Positions 13,201 through 23,278 of a stretch of DNA of 64,000 nt are shown piece after piece; position 1 is the stretch's first letter; each line of letters starts with the position of its first letter. The translations under genes were made by a program, and so were the position numbers. Source of the stretch: Kryptolebias marmoratus (Eukaryota; Chordata; Actinopteri; Cyprinodontiformes; Rivulidae); NCBI RefSeq assembly GCF_001649575.2, contig NC_051448.1, positions 20,754,537-20,818,536 of the forward strand, written 5' to 3'. The notes below the pieces were generated by a model. The model made no database searches, was not told where the DNA came from, and saw only the letters and a list, made by a program, of their open reading frames with translations.

Positions 13201-16200
13201 GTAGTTGGGACCAAGTTGTTCGATCAACAAATGGGTTCTTTGCCAAAATTAATTAAAAACAAACAAAAACAAAAACAAACAAACACAAACAAACAAAAAA
13301 ACCTCTAACATCCTAGGTGTGCAGATTTTTAGCTAAACAGTTTTAGTATTTCTCTGAAGAAACTGAAACACACATTTTTCCCAAATGTGTCATACCGTTT
13401 GTTGATGTGAAAGGTGGGGCTGTTGGTGTTGATGTTGTTATCACTGAAAAACAACAAAAATACTCACAGCATAACAGAAAAAAATATATACTCTGCTGTT
13501 ACATGGAAGATGAACATCACTGCTGTCAATAAAATAAGTAAACAGTTAAAACAACCTATGAAACTAGCTTTGAGGATTTTTGCAAAACTATAAGTTTTGT
13601 GTCCAACTGAAGAAGCTGACACACATACACCCATCCCTCATAGGTCATACCTCTGGTTCCCTCCTGTACATCCAGAGGGTCCAGTACTGAGTGTTAGCAT
13701 TTCTACTAGCTTTATAGCTAAAATAAACATCTTTAAACTTTCCCTGTGTCCGCCTATTCTGAGTCATGTTTTGCCAAGCCTTGTCAAAAGTTGCAGCAGT
13801 GAAGGTCTAATAAACATCCTTTATCAAGAATTTTCCTGATATTACAATTGGTATTGTATGTTTCTATTAATAAATGTATTCTTTGCCAGAAAAATAAATT
13901 AAATACATGAAACAACAATTCTAGTGTCTGACAGAAGAAGCTGAAACACATCCATCCATAACATGTCATACCATTTGTTGATGTGGAAGCCTTGGTTGTT
14001 GTTGGATTTGTTGTCGTCACTGTGAAGAATAAATGAATAAATCAATAATACTGTTGTTGTACCATTCCATTATTATGCATGAATCTTAACCCTACTTGTT
14101 TTAGCGTGCAAAGATTTTTCTAATTATACACTACCAGAATCTGTCTTAAAACACTAAAACACACACATCTATCCCTTACGTGTCGTACCGCTGGTTGATG
14201 TAGAAGGTGGGGTAGTTGGAGTTGTTGTTGATATCACTGGAAAAAAAAATCACCTCAATTATTTAATTTGTGTAGAATTCTTGAACAAAAAAATGTTTAT
14301 TTTCACTGTGAAAAAAAACAGAGTTATTATTAACGTTCTCCATCAGTAACTGTGTTCTTTTTTAATAAAAACAAAGAACAAACAAACACAGAAAACTACC
14401 TCTGCAGATTATTTGTCAAAATACAGTTCTAGTGTTTGTATGAAAAAGCTGGTGTTAAAAATGTACTCTGTTAATTAATTTTCTGTTAACTTCCTTGTGT
14501 TCATAATGGTAATTTGTTCATATAAATTTTATCCTATTGAGGACTTTTCTTTTTAAATCTAGCTAAGCTGGACGTGAGGTATTGCACTTCACGCCTCTTG
14601 AGACTTCTAAGCTCCCGTAGCTTCCCGTCCCTCTGTTTCCAACTTAGTGACTTTGTCACTAAAATTAGGGAGTATTCAGACCCCTTTAGTAACTGACTCA
14701 CAAAAAAGTGACCAATGACTAATTTCTTTAAATATTTTTTTGTTATTTTTAAAGTGGAAATGACAGCAAAGACCTCATCAACCTACTTTTCAATGGGACA
14801 TAATCTACTTTTTATTCTATTTTTTCCTTTTCCTTTTTGTCTTGATGCATTGAATTTGTTGAGACACACAAACTGCCTACTCTGGATTTTTGGACTGAAA
14901 CAATATATTGCCCTAATGCTACAAATAATAATTAACATTAATGCATTACTGTGAACTACTTAAATGGCACCTACATAGTTTCGTTGTTGGTACTGTTAAT
15001 ATTTTTTAAGGCTTTTGTTATGTTTGTCCAATTATGTTGTATGTCTTGAACCTTTGGTACTGTTACAATTGTAATATATATTCATATACCCATGTTGGTG
15101 AATTGTTTAGGTGTAACATTTTTATCATTTTCTCAGAAGACATAAATAAATGAATGAGGCTACACAGCTTAAACATATGGTATTCACTTCAAAGTTCTTT
15201 CCTTTGAAAAAAGGATGTTTTTTATATTGAAAGAAAAAAAAAAATTCTGCTATGTTGCAACCAGCATGAATGTATTTTATAGGAATCATCTAATCATCTA
15301 ATCCAGCAGACCCAGTCACAAAGTTGACCAACTAATTACAGAAAAAAAAAAATCCATAAAAAACCAAACAAAAAAAGCAACTGACCTTAGACCTAAGACC
15401 ACATATAGGTATATACTGAATATAGATCAATATGTACACCTGCTCAGGGAGGGTTGCGGTAGCTTGGCGCTCAGTGCTGCGGTCTTATAATGCTGAGGCT
15501 GCAGGTTTGATCCCAGGTTGTGGCAGGAAGAGCATCCAGTGTAAAACAATTGCCAAATCTTTGATGTAAGAAAGGGAGCAGCTGACACAATAACTACAAG
15601 TACACCTGCTCTGATAGACACCCAAAATCAACACCAGTGCAACACCTCAAAGTAATAAGGATTACCACCAAGTAGGAGACAGCATGAAAATCACACTTAT
15701 TTTGAATCAGCAGGAATCAAGCAGAACCAGACAAAATGAAGAACTTTCAACATTCATGCCACATCCTGGCAGTAGTTTCAAATTCTTATAGCTTTGTAAG
15801 AGTGCTGTTCAAATACTTAGAACACATAATGACCAGCCTTAAATGATTTTGTACATTCCGGGTGTTGGATCTCGAATATAGTTGGAACATAGTAGGAAAA
15901 TGTATAATGCTGTTAGAATGCAGTCAGAATAGTTAGAAAGCACTTTGAATGTCATTCGGTTGGGATTGGAAGGTGTCTTGAATGCTGTACAAATTTAACT
16001 CAAATGCAGGCAGAATGCTACCTCCAGAATAATACTACTGAATTTAACATTTTCATCAGTCTCAGTCCAGCCACTATATTATGGTCCAGGGGGTCCATAC
16101 TATGGACCCCCTGGACCATGTAGCTTTGCTCCAGATTGCTGTCCTCCAGCAAGACCTGCTTGAAAGAAAAGAGGAGGATGCCAGGAGAAGAAACATTAGG

Positions 16201-19200
16201 TGCAGAAGACCCAGGAGTTATCAGACCTGACCATGACTGGCAGACAAGAGGAGGAGGCTGTATGGACAATACGCCAGACTGAGTGAGAAAACTTGTCAAA
16301 AAAATTGATGATGACAAGGCGACACCTCAATACAGAATGAAGTTACAGTAAGCTGGCTGCATTTTTATGTGATTCTGTAGTGTGGTCTATCAGAACATTT
16401 TAAACTGCATTTGAGCCTCATTCCAGCAGTAACTGAAAGTTGCTGACAGCATTCCAAGTGCATTTGAATTGTTTTAACATATAGATTCTGGCAGCAATGA
16501 AGATGCAATCGAGGTGCATTCCGGCCTATTTGAGGTTCATTTGAAACATTTTGCGAGGATTTAAAGTGGCTTGCCATTTCAGTTCTCCCTCTAATGTGAT
16601 CAGTATGTTTCAACTGCAGTTGGGATCTTCGGAGCTAAAACAGTCTCATAATTCACAAATGCACAGAACGATTCACAAATGCACAGGACAAGATTCACAA
16701 ATGCAATGAAGGATTCACACGTGCGAAGAACAACACTTACACCTGTATTTCTGATGCAAACACAAATATATCCTGATTTACAAACTGCTTCTGGTCTGTG
16801 GACTTCGCTGTATTTGTGTGTGAATTTTAAGACACCCCTGACTTGTCTCAACCCACAAATGTATTTTGTCTAACTGGGAATCATCTTCAACCAATCAGTT
16901 ATCTTCCTTTTTTCAGCCAATCATAAGAATGCACTGCCACATGGGACCTGATGTACTTCTAAGCTAATTACATTAGGCTATTCAAAAACTGCTCTTTAGA
17001 CCCGTTTACAACCTACGTCAGCAAGAAGCTGCGCACGCATCGTGGCACAATCTGTACCATCAGCTCATTTGCACATGTGCTAAAAGAAAAGGCATGTTTC
17101 ATATTAAATCAGCTTACAGGATATAATTTACCACACCTTTATAATTAAGGATGGAAGTAATTATTTCTAGTTCATTATCCTATATCTAGCATATTCAACA
17201 GCGATCCAGAAGTATTTGTCATGATTCTGCCCCGTCTGCCTGCTCACCAGGCCTGCAATCAAGCTCATCTGCTCCACACTCAATGAGCGTCATGCCACTC
17301 ACCTGTTCTTTACCAGTTATATTCAGCTCTCTGGCAGGCAGACGGTGCCAGATTTTTTGAAAGCCTTCACATGAGTAAATATCCAGCATTACCTCGTCAC
17401 CTGACCTTATTGATGACCATGTTCTGCCCTACGGATTTCCCTGCTCTGCCTTGCCCACGTTGGATTTTTCTGTTCTGGACACTGAACACTCTGGACACTC
17501 GTTTCTGCCTCTCGACCTCTGCCTCCTAGTGATGGGCAAATAAAGCCTCATGAAGCAATGAAACTTTCCAACACTTTGCTTTGCAAAAAGGTTCATTACT
17601 CGATGCTTCATTCATCACTCACTAGTGACATCTGCTGGTGAAACTGTAACAGCTTTGTCACTCAGTTGGATCATACTTTCAAAAATTTGTAAATACAATA
17701 TTGTCACAAAGCTTTTTATCAAACTCATGTTTAGTAACAGGAGAATCAATTAAATCATATTTAATTGTCATGTTTTAATTATTAAAATGATTTGTAGCCA
17801 ATCTAATCCTTGACCATCAGTGGTTGTGTTGGGTTTTCTTTTATGTCATGGACTTATTTGACAATGAAGATATGTTGCACTTTAGTGTATTGGGAATTGA
17901 GTGATTGTTGGGGCAGACTCTGAATACTTTGAGCTTGAAACTTGCTTCCTGAAAAACAGAATTTGTTTAAAATCATCTCTTCCTGGGAGTTCTAGTTCTG
18001 GTTTTTAATATTACAAATACGCATATCCCAGATATGAGAGGTTTTTCTCTTTTTTGACGGCTCCATTTCAACCACTGCTGATGAAAACTGCTCTGCTGAC
18101 GCGCTACCAAACCACCTACTACAACCCATGAAGCAACAGGGTTCATAGCGCTTTTATTTTGAAAAACGATATGCAAAATGAAGCAATGACATGGCAGATG
18201 TAATGCGAGGCCTCGTTTGTTGTTGATCATGTGATTTTGCTCAATATGACAAAGCTCCGAAGCGGGGCTTCATCGGACACGCCCCCTTTCTACTTGGTAC
18301 ATGCTGCGAAGCCTGGCCTCAGATCTCCCATCACTACTGTCTCCTGCGAAGCCACATGAAGGGATTGTTTGCCTCTGCCTCCCTGGTTCTGACCCTGTTT
18401 CTGCCTTTTGGATCCCAAATCCCGTTTTGTCCCTCCATTAGATCTCAAAGGGAGATTTAAACCACCTCTCTGGTCCCCACCCCATCATTCCCTGAAGGAA
18501 CAGAACCTCAGCCCACAGCCCTGCATCTGCCACTCGATCCTACCGTCGCTTGTAAACAAGACTCCTAAATACTTAAACTCCCCTGCTTGAGGCAGAGACT
18601 CACTCCCAAACCAAAGGGGTCATTCCACCCTTTTTTCCATTTCAGAACAATGGTCTCCAACTTAGAGCTGACTTTCATACCACCGGCTTCAGTTGGCTGT
18701 GAAGATGTCTCAAACACACCAACAGAACCACATTTGCCTCTTTCACACGGCCCCTAATTCAGAAGTCCCGCTCTACTCTGCTCTACTCGGCTCGGCTCAA
18801 TAAAGAATGCATCACGTTCACACCGGCCAGTTTGGTCGGTAGCAGAGGAACGCCTCCTCGTGTTGCGGGGAGCAAGGCCGCGGCGCTGGGGGTTGCGCTA
18901 CCGAAACTTAGCGCAAGTTGTGTAAAAAACAGAAGCGCTATGGACAACGTTGGCCCTGTGTTGTTGCTGTTTTTTAAACTTATGGGGATTCTCCTGAGAC
19001 TTCAGGAAGAAAGGCACAGAGGAAGAAATGCTCTGGATGCCGCGATTGTTGCACAGAGTAGGACAGCTGTTATCCGCCGGAGATTTCAGGCTTTACAGCA
19101 CCTTCAGCTGGAGGACAGATGGCATAAACGTTGCAGGGTAAGCTAACGCTGTTGTTTATATTCATACCTTCGCTCTTTATGTTTGCATCTGGTCACACCC

Positions 19201-20004
19201 ACGACCAATGAGTGAACAGGAGCTAAGCTAGCGCCACCCACTAACAGGGCTGGCCTGGCTGGCCCGACTCCGAAGTAGGGCCGACCTCGAAAAAATAATG
19301 ATGTAAAAATGCTGGAGCCGAGGCTGTTAGGGTAAGTGTGAAAGGGGCAATTGTCTGCGAAAAGCAAAGAGGAGACCCTGAGGTTGACAAACCAGACACC
19401 CTCTTCCTCTGCCCCTCAAGATCCTGTCCATGAGCACCACAAACAGGATGGAAAATAAGGGAGAGCCCCAGCTAAATTATGTAAATTATTATATACAGCC
19501 CCCATAAATTTCCATTTGAATTTCAGTAAGATATTAAAAAGAAAAAATCCCAAAGGGGTGAATACTTTTGCAACTCACTGCAACATCAGGAATAATCAAT
19601 ATGAGAAAGTAACAGAAAGTTAAGATGTATGGTTTTAGTTTGCCTTCAAAATTGTTAGAACATTTTTTATCTATTAAAATTAATCAGGCCAAACTATTTT
19701 TTAGGAAATATATATTTTTGTAATATACCTATATAACAAAGTAAAATATCTCACCTTCTGAAATCACCTGAAAGAAAAAAAACAATCAAATATCACAATT
19801 AGTGTTATTGTCAAAAGTACTGTAAATTAAACTGCAAATTAAACAGTTTAAACATATTACACACACTGTATTAAAATATATTACAATTTGAACAAGTTTT
19901 TTTATCTATAGTTAACAAAAATGCACTATTAAAATTTAAAATGACATATTTACCAGATATATGTTGACAGTTCCAGTGAGAAAAAGAAACACCTTGGTCC
20001 ACAT
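4751..20004 (-). CDS. adhesion GPCR (ADGRF5/GPR116-like) paralogue, ectodomain exons only, partial and possibly decaying
   Basis: Read on the minus strand, GT-AG exons occur in the order expected for an ADGRF5-like ectodomain. Signal peptide 20004-19954; 13-base exon 19767-19755; seven Thr/Pro/Ser microexons between 14236 and 11982; SEA front 8393-8275; SEA back 7418-7300 (starts RSGSTIAEYTLSAPV); Ig-like 7143-6940; split Ig-like 5482-5291 and 5147-5022; Cys-rich HRM-like exon 4929-4751. Most junctions are phase 1, and the last exon is 179 bases, exactly as in the paralogue at 54862-55040. Two problems are seen. The small middle SEA exon (62 bases in the paralogue) is missing, so 8275 to 7418 would shift frame and stop at once. 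No GAIN or 7TM exons follow before the left edge. The family would be a surface receptor with self-cleaving GAIN domain. This copy is either continued outside the window, soluble, or a pseudogene in progress. Confidence 0.7.
5640..6720 (+). mobile_element. decayed DIRS/Ngaro-like retroelement fragment in an intron
   Basis: Conceptual translation on the plus strand, with many stops and frameshifts, gives in order a stretch like the end of an RNase H domain (NTKYVP, then ADALSYFSFQKF) and a stretch like a tyrosine recombinase (VKGMQRASIKP, later LLALFG). That order fits DIRS or Ngaro elements, which use a tyrosine recombinase rather than a DDE integrase. It lies in the intron between the Ig exons 5482 and 6940 of the receptor copy. 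The assignment rests on remembered family patterns. Confidence 0.42.
7201..7239. repeat. (TA)n microsatellite
   Basis: This is a perfect TA dinucleotide run in the intron next to the Ig-like exon 6940-7143. Confidence 0.97.
8107..8131. repeat. (CA)n microsatellite at the site of a lost SEA exon
   Basis: A CA run preceded by a C tract lies where the middle SEA exon should be. The upstream intron still aligns with the intact paralogue (TATTCCTGGTTTGACT at 8180-8200 versus 59965-59985), but the acceptor AG is changed and the exon has degenerated into this simple repeat. Confidence 0.8.
8452..9138. mobile_element. non-autonomous hAT-like element, 5'-truncated copy
   Basis: Nearly collinear with the complete copy at 17527-18336, from AGCCTCATGAAGCAATG to CCCATCACTA. 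The left terminal repeat is missing, and about 110 bases corresponding to 17870-17980 are absent. It lies about 60 bases upstream (minus sense) of the SEA exon 8275-8393. Confidence 0.8.
9324..10465. mobile_element. foldback DNA element with ~180-base inverted arms
   Basis: The left arm (about 9324-9520) has repeated TTTTTTTGGTTGAGTC units, then GGGGAAGCTTACATGAACAT and GGCGGGGATTAAGGACGAGC. The right arm (about 10310-10465) is its inverted copy. Between them are a 4-copy ~26-base tandem repeat containing TTAAAACGTGATA (9570-9664), an assembly gap (9752-9916) and a second hairpin (9917-10098) with ATTCTTCAAAATAAAAGACT mirrored. No transposase is visible. Confidence 0.75.
9752..9916. other. 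assembly gap (165 N)
   Basis: Undetermined bases between the tandem repeat and the inner hairpin of the foldback element. Confidence 0.98.
10676..10908. repeat. intron segment duplicated at 14356-14583
   Basis: The segment running from CACAGAAAACTACCTCTGCAG to TAGCTAAGCTGGA is present twice, here and at 14356-14583. The two copies bracket the microexon array, suggesting they were carried by the same duplication process. Neither copy contains a visible exon. From 10930 to 11980 I see nothing else. Confidence 0.7.
11982..14236 (-). repeat. tandem array of mucin-type microexon modules
   Basis: Eight homologous modules of about 220-320 bases each hold one tiny exon with 2-base start and 1-base end overhang (phase 1-1): 14189-14236 (ISTTTPTTPPSTSTS), 13972-14019 (TTTNPTTTKASTSTN), 13651-13686 (not Thr-rich, weak acceptor), 13396-13443 (ITTSTPTAPPFTSTN), 13082-13114, 12531-12563, 12230-12274 and 11982-12017 (IPTMTPSTSNN). 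The intron after each donor is also conserved, on the plus strand as GAAGAAGCTGA, ACACACA and TCATAC. The exons encode an O-glycosylation-prone stalk. In the 12230 exon the donor reads AT instead of GT. One spacing of 551 bases is explained by a ~302-base MITE insertion. Confidence 0.72.
12684..12985. mobile_element. ~302-base MITE inside the microexon array
   Basis: The ends match as imperfect inverted repeats (AGCTGGTCA then TGACTCACT at left, mirrored as AGTGAATCA then TGACCAGCT at right). Removing it restores the 551-base exon spacing to about 249 bases, like neighbouring modules. A related fragment lies near 14640-14710. Confidence 0.6.
14584..15437. other. unassigned intronic DNA
   Basis: This lies between the first microexon and the signal exon of the receptor copy. 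Apart from a MITE-related fragment at 14640-14710 I see no feature. The 79-codon frame at 14715-14954 has no recognisable domain. Confidence 0.4.
15440..15620 (+). mobile_element. tRNA-derived SINE
   Basis: An A-box-like TAGCTTGGCGCTCAGTGC begins at 15460, and a B-box-like GGTTTGATCCC lies at 15504-15514. A SINE-type body with GGCAGGAAGAGCATCCAGTG and TAAAACAATTGCCAAATC follows. The tRNA-like head does not fold into a full tRNA, so this is not a tRNA gene. Confidence 0.6.
16081..16119. repeat. 39-base near-perfect palindrome
   Basis: ATGGTCCAGGGGGTCCATA is followed by a single C and then by its exact reverse complement, giving a 19-base-pair stem with a one-base centre. The surrounding 15850-16600 sequence has repeated GAATGC and GCATTC motifs in both orientations and may be a decayed foldback element. 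Confidence 0.85.
16651..16731 (+). repeat. ~21-base tandem repeat
   Basis: Four units beginning ATTCACAAATGCA (the last ATTCACACGTGCG) occur in a row with about 21-base spacing. Confidence 0.7.
17217..18450 (+). mobile_element. LTR-like sequence split by a hAT element
   Basis: Bases 17217-17526 start TGTCATGATTCTGCC and have the C/T-rich make-up of teleost Gypsy LTRs (CTCACCTGTT, CTGCTCTGCC, CTGGACACT). The same style continues after the hAT insertion at 18345. No coding domains or second LTR were found, so it would be a solo LTR or fragment. Confidence 0.38.
17527..18336. mobile_element. non-autonomous hAT-like element, complete copy
   Basis: The ends are TAGTGATGGG and its mirror CCCATCACTA. 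The flanks show an 8-base target duplication with one mismatch, CTGCCTCC (17519-17526) and CTGTCTCC (18337-18344), as expected for hAT. It has no transposase frame. A truncated sister copy lies at 8452-9138. Confidence 0.85.
18450..19470 (-). mobile_element. LINE reverse transcriptase fragment, split by a Harbinger-like element
   Basis: On the minus strand, 19470-19353 encodes a degenerate FVVLMDRILR then LLFA segment. After the insertion, 18731-18450 continues with VVLLV and a later VFRSLVYKRR-like stretch. These match the palm region of teleost LINE reverse transcriptases, with many stops. The insertion falls just at the LLFA-DD catalytic motif. Confidence 0.6.
18735..19349 (+). mobile_element. 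Harbinger-like DNA element with 3-base target duplication
   Basis: Terminal inverted repeats are TGCCTCTTTCACAC (18735-18748) and GTGTGAAAGGGGCA (19336-19349), flanked by a 3-base duplication ATT on both sides. The reading of the interrupted LINE confirms the exact borders. Inside, a GC-rich segment holds a 68-codon frame from Met 18940 to 19146 (begins MDNVGPVLLLFFKLMG, later RHRGRNALDAAIVAQSR). Before the stop it runs into a GTAAGC, so it could be a first exon of a Harbinger-type gene whose remainder was deleted. The three-base duplication fits PIF/Harbinger. The product is unproven. Confidence 0.65.
19537..19583. mobile_element. Tc1/mariner-like terminal fragment
   Basis: CCCAAAGGGGTGAATACTTT followed by TGCAACTCACTG closely resembles the terminal sequence of many fish Tc1-like elements. 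Only this end is visible. Confidence 0.5.
19954..20004 (-). CDS. signal-peptide first coding exon of the 4751-20004 receptor copy
   Basis: The exon encodes MWTKVFLFLTGTVNIYL, a typical signal peptide with one Lys followed by a hydrophobic core, and ends at a GTAAAT donor in phase 0. The next exon, 19767-19755 (13 bases, TTTCAG acceptor, GTGAGA donor), adds VISE and changes the phase to 1. That is exactly what the downstream phase 1-1 microexons require. The start is chosen because this is the only Met giving a secretory leader that fits the phase chain. Confidence 0.65.
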
Positions 20005-20640
20005 TGCTATTCTAGTAACAAAACACACACACACAAGAGCGGCACTTACGTATGTGAAAAATAAGAAGTGAAAAGTATCACTATTTTAAAACCATTTGTC
20101 TACTGCAGTTTAACTCTTCAGTTATGAATTAAACTCCTGCAACAAAGCCACAAGTTTGTTGTCCTCAAGGTTAGCTGGCAGATTCCTGTTTAACTTTAGT
20201 TGTGGTTGTTACAACTAGATATCTAGCTCAGTAATAGATATTGGGGATTTCCACTTTACCATTTTGAGAATAATTTATGCACTTTTCCTTCAGAAACATA
20301 GCCCTAGAGGAAGTTAAAAGCCAGCAGGAACAGTTGCAGGCAAATTTAAAATCCAAATTAACTTTCCTTTCTCTAAAACCCCAAAAATTCAAAAGTCTGA
20401 ACAAATAGGCATTTAAGAATCAGAAAACTGAAAAGGTCACCAAGCTTTACAAAAGTTTGCATGTTTTTTCTAAAATATCTCCATAAATAGTTGTGACCCT
20501 CTCAGGATTTCCTTTTAAACTGCGTCTAATCAACTTTATTCTTTATTGAAGGGAAATAAACAAACAAAAAACAACTGTGTATAGCTTTCTGACATAAGCG
20601 TATTATATTATATATATTATATAACATCAAATGTGTAAAT
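20005..20640 (-). promoter_or_regulatory. upstream region of the signal-peptide exon
   Basis: This AT-rich region directly precedes the initiator Met of the receptor copy on the minus strand. It would hold the 5' leader and perhaps the promoter. I see no clear core-promoter motif, so this is placement only. Confidence 0.25.
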
Positions 20641-20644
20641 GTGT

Positions 20645-20930
20645 TTAGTTGTCCCAAGATCCAGGCTGGTCCACAGAGGTGAGCGGGCATTTTCAGTTGT
20701 AGCTCCTAAACTGTGGAATCAGCTGCCCCTTCATATTAGACAGGCTTCAACTCTTAGTGTTTTTAAATCTCTTCTTAAAACACATTTATATTCACTGGCT
20801 TTTAATACATTGTGAGAATTGTAATGATATTGTATTTTGTATAATGTTTGTATTGAATGTTTATGTGTGCAGCACTTTGGCCAATGACAGTTGTTTTTAA
20901 ATGTGCTACATAAATAAATTTGATTTGAAA
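20645..20930 (+). mobile_element. LINE 3' end (L2/Rex-like)
   Basis: The sequence reads as the C-terminal coding end (GTGGAATCAGCTGCC, then TTTTTAAATCTCTTCTTAAA) and 3' untranslated end (GCAGCACTTTGG, then TGCTACATAAATAAATTTGA) typical of abundant teleost L2-type LINEs. It is truncated at the 5' side as usual for such copies. Confidence 0.7.
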
Positions 20931-21079
20931 TAAATAGATTTAAAAAATGTATATGTGGACAGCATAAACTGTATATCATTTTAGCTGTGTCAGGGATTTC
21001 AGTAGTCTTGGATCATAAATCTATTCAGGTTCAGTTCTGATATTGTGTGTATCTACTCTAAAACTCATTTATGTATGTG

Positions 21080-21650
21080 GTCATGAAATCCTTTGAGCAA
21101 CTGGTGTTGAAGCATCTGAAGGACATCACTGGCACCCTGCTGGACCCCCTGCAGTTTACTTAACGGGCAAACAGATCGGTGGGTCATACAGTCAATTTGG
21201 GAGTACACTTCATCCTGCACCACCTCAACCATCCAGGGACGTACGCCAGGATTATGTTTGTGGACTTCAGCTCAGCCTTCAACACTATCAACACAGACAT
21301 CCTACATCAGAAGCTCACCCAGCTTACAGTGCTGGCCTCTACCTATCATTGAATCCCCAGTTTCCTGACAGACTGGCAGCAACAGACCAGCTGGGAGCAC
21401 CTTCTCTCAAGAACCATCAGCACCACGCCCCCACCCCAGAGATGTGTTCTCTCCCCACTTCTCTTCTCTCTGTACACAAATGACTGCACCTCAGTGGACT
21501 GGTCTGTAAAAACTCTTTAAGTTTGCAAATGACACCACTGTTGGTCTGACCCAGGACAGGTGATGAGTCTGCATACAGACTGGAGGTGGAGTGCAGTCAG
21601 AATCTGAATCACCTGGAGCTTAACCCTCTCAAGACTGGCGATGACAGAGA
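21080..21650 (+). mobile_element. LINE reverse transcriptase pseudogene fragment
   Basis: Plus-strand translation with stops and shifts gives reverse-transcriptase pieces in order: a HLNHPGTYARIMFVDFSSAF segment (the VDFSSAF block A motif), then VLSPLLFSLYTNDCTS, then a KFANDTTV stretch where FADDTT is expected. It is a Rex1/L2-type LINE, dead, and not part of a host gene. Confidence 0.75.
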
Positions 21651-21659
21651 GGGCATTTT

Positions 21660-22299
21660 AAGTCACCTTGACTTGAGCAAGCTCCTTGAACAGGCAGGGA
21701 AATGTCTTTAAAAGACAAGAAAAGAATAGAAAAGTTGTCTTTTTAACAGATACTATTACAGTCACGCTTAAGAAAAGAAGTGCCCAGAGAAAACTCATGT
21801 ATGCTCATACAGAATATGCAAATATATGCAAAAACCTCACACAGATAGGCACTGATCAAAAGCTCAGGAACTTTCTCACTGTGGGGCAACAGCACTAAAA
21901 ACTGTTTCCACAAAAGGGGCCGTTAATCTGCTACTTTTTACGTAGCTCATCACCACAGCCTTTTTTAAAATTTTATCACAAAAACTAATGACTGAGTTAT
22001 AGCCATTTTTGTGTTTCTAAGGCGGATTAGCTGAGGTAGCCATCTTGAATTGAGTTAACTCTAAAGTTAATCAGTGATATTTGTACATTGAATGGATTGC
22101 TTTTTGAGGGTATGCACACTGATCCAAGTAGTTGCATGATCACCTGCCTTTCATGGCAGTAGACAAAGCTACAAATCAACCCCTCATTTTCTAGACCTTC
22201 ACTGTGTGATTAAGGTTGTGACACTTGGCACAATACATCCTGTATAGGCTTCCAGTCTGTCAAAGGGCCTGTTTTAGAGATTTTAAAACTTGTATGCCT
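21660..22299. other. unassigned DNA
   Basis: No supported gene. A 70-codon frame at 21686-21898 lacks any recognisable domain. Confidence 0.4.
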
Positions 22300-23278
22300 G
22301 TTATGAACAGCTTTTTTCACCTTTTCTGCAATACACCTGTATTTTCATAAGCAAACTTATTTGCATTTCCTTGTGCATCCTGCTCAGGAATATTGTGACC
22401 TGCAAAAATGTTTTCAGGTGGTGGAATGTATCTTTTGATTTTGTAGGTGTGAGAAGAACAGTTTCCACAAATTGGGATGCATATTCCACAACAAGAAAAA
22501 ATGTTTTGTTCCCCAGAATAACAAGTTGGCTCCCAGCTTTTACTATGTTTGGCCTTGGTACTGTGAAAACATCAGTGGCTCTGTGTGTTTTTTCCTCTCC
22601 TTGCAGCATGCCCTGCACTTTAGAATTAGCTTGTTTAGCTGATGACTAAAGGCTCCAGCATACTCCATAGGAAGTCAAGAAGTCGGTTTGCAGTCAGGTG
22701 CTTGTGAGCCATTTGTTTTTGTTTACACCTTTCAGAGTTCACGAGACACTCTGCTCAGAACTCCCGGGAAGCTCCTCCCTCCTCCTACAGTGTTCAAACG
22801 GGCTTCTTCCGGCCGGCTTCTCAACTCTCCTGTCCGTGTACAGATGTTTGCTCTTCTTACTGCGACCAGAGGTGTTTATTAAACTGACTGAGACAGTACA
22901 CGCTGTTTGGCATTTGCAAATTTGATAGTGCAAAATAATGAGCAAACAAAGGAAACCTGTCCCTACTCTGCTCAGCCTTAGCACACTTCCTCCCTGCAAC
23001 CATAGCCATGAAGAGCCGCCTGTGTCTCTGTGCAGTCTTTTTAATTTAAAAGGTTTATAAGTTTTGCTGTAACAGCTGTAAAGGCGGCTGTATTTTCTAA
23101 CAGCCTCGGCCAGCTGCTTCTCAGTGGAGCAGTAGAAGCAAAAACACTCCATTAAAGCTCACTTATAAACACGTCCACAGCAACCTCTGACCAATCCCAC
23201 AGCACATGGCGCAAAACCCTGTGTGAAAAAGTTTGGCCTGGGCCTAGTGTCACAAAGGGGCTGACGAAGCTGCTATGT

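Noticed and set aside
13651..13686. Eighth functional mucin microexon
   Set aside because: Length and phase fit and the donor is conserved, but the acceptor is weak and the reading (LDPLDVQEGTR) is not Thr-rich. Kept only as a probably decayed module.
15440..15530. tRNA gene
   Set aside because: A- and B-box-like motifs are present, but no clover-leaf stems form and a SINE body follows.
22739..23152. 137-codon minus-strand frame as a gene
   Set aside because: No recognisable domain. It lies between transposon borders and is Cys/Ser-rich without pattern.
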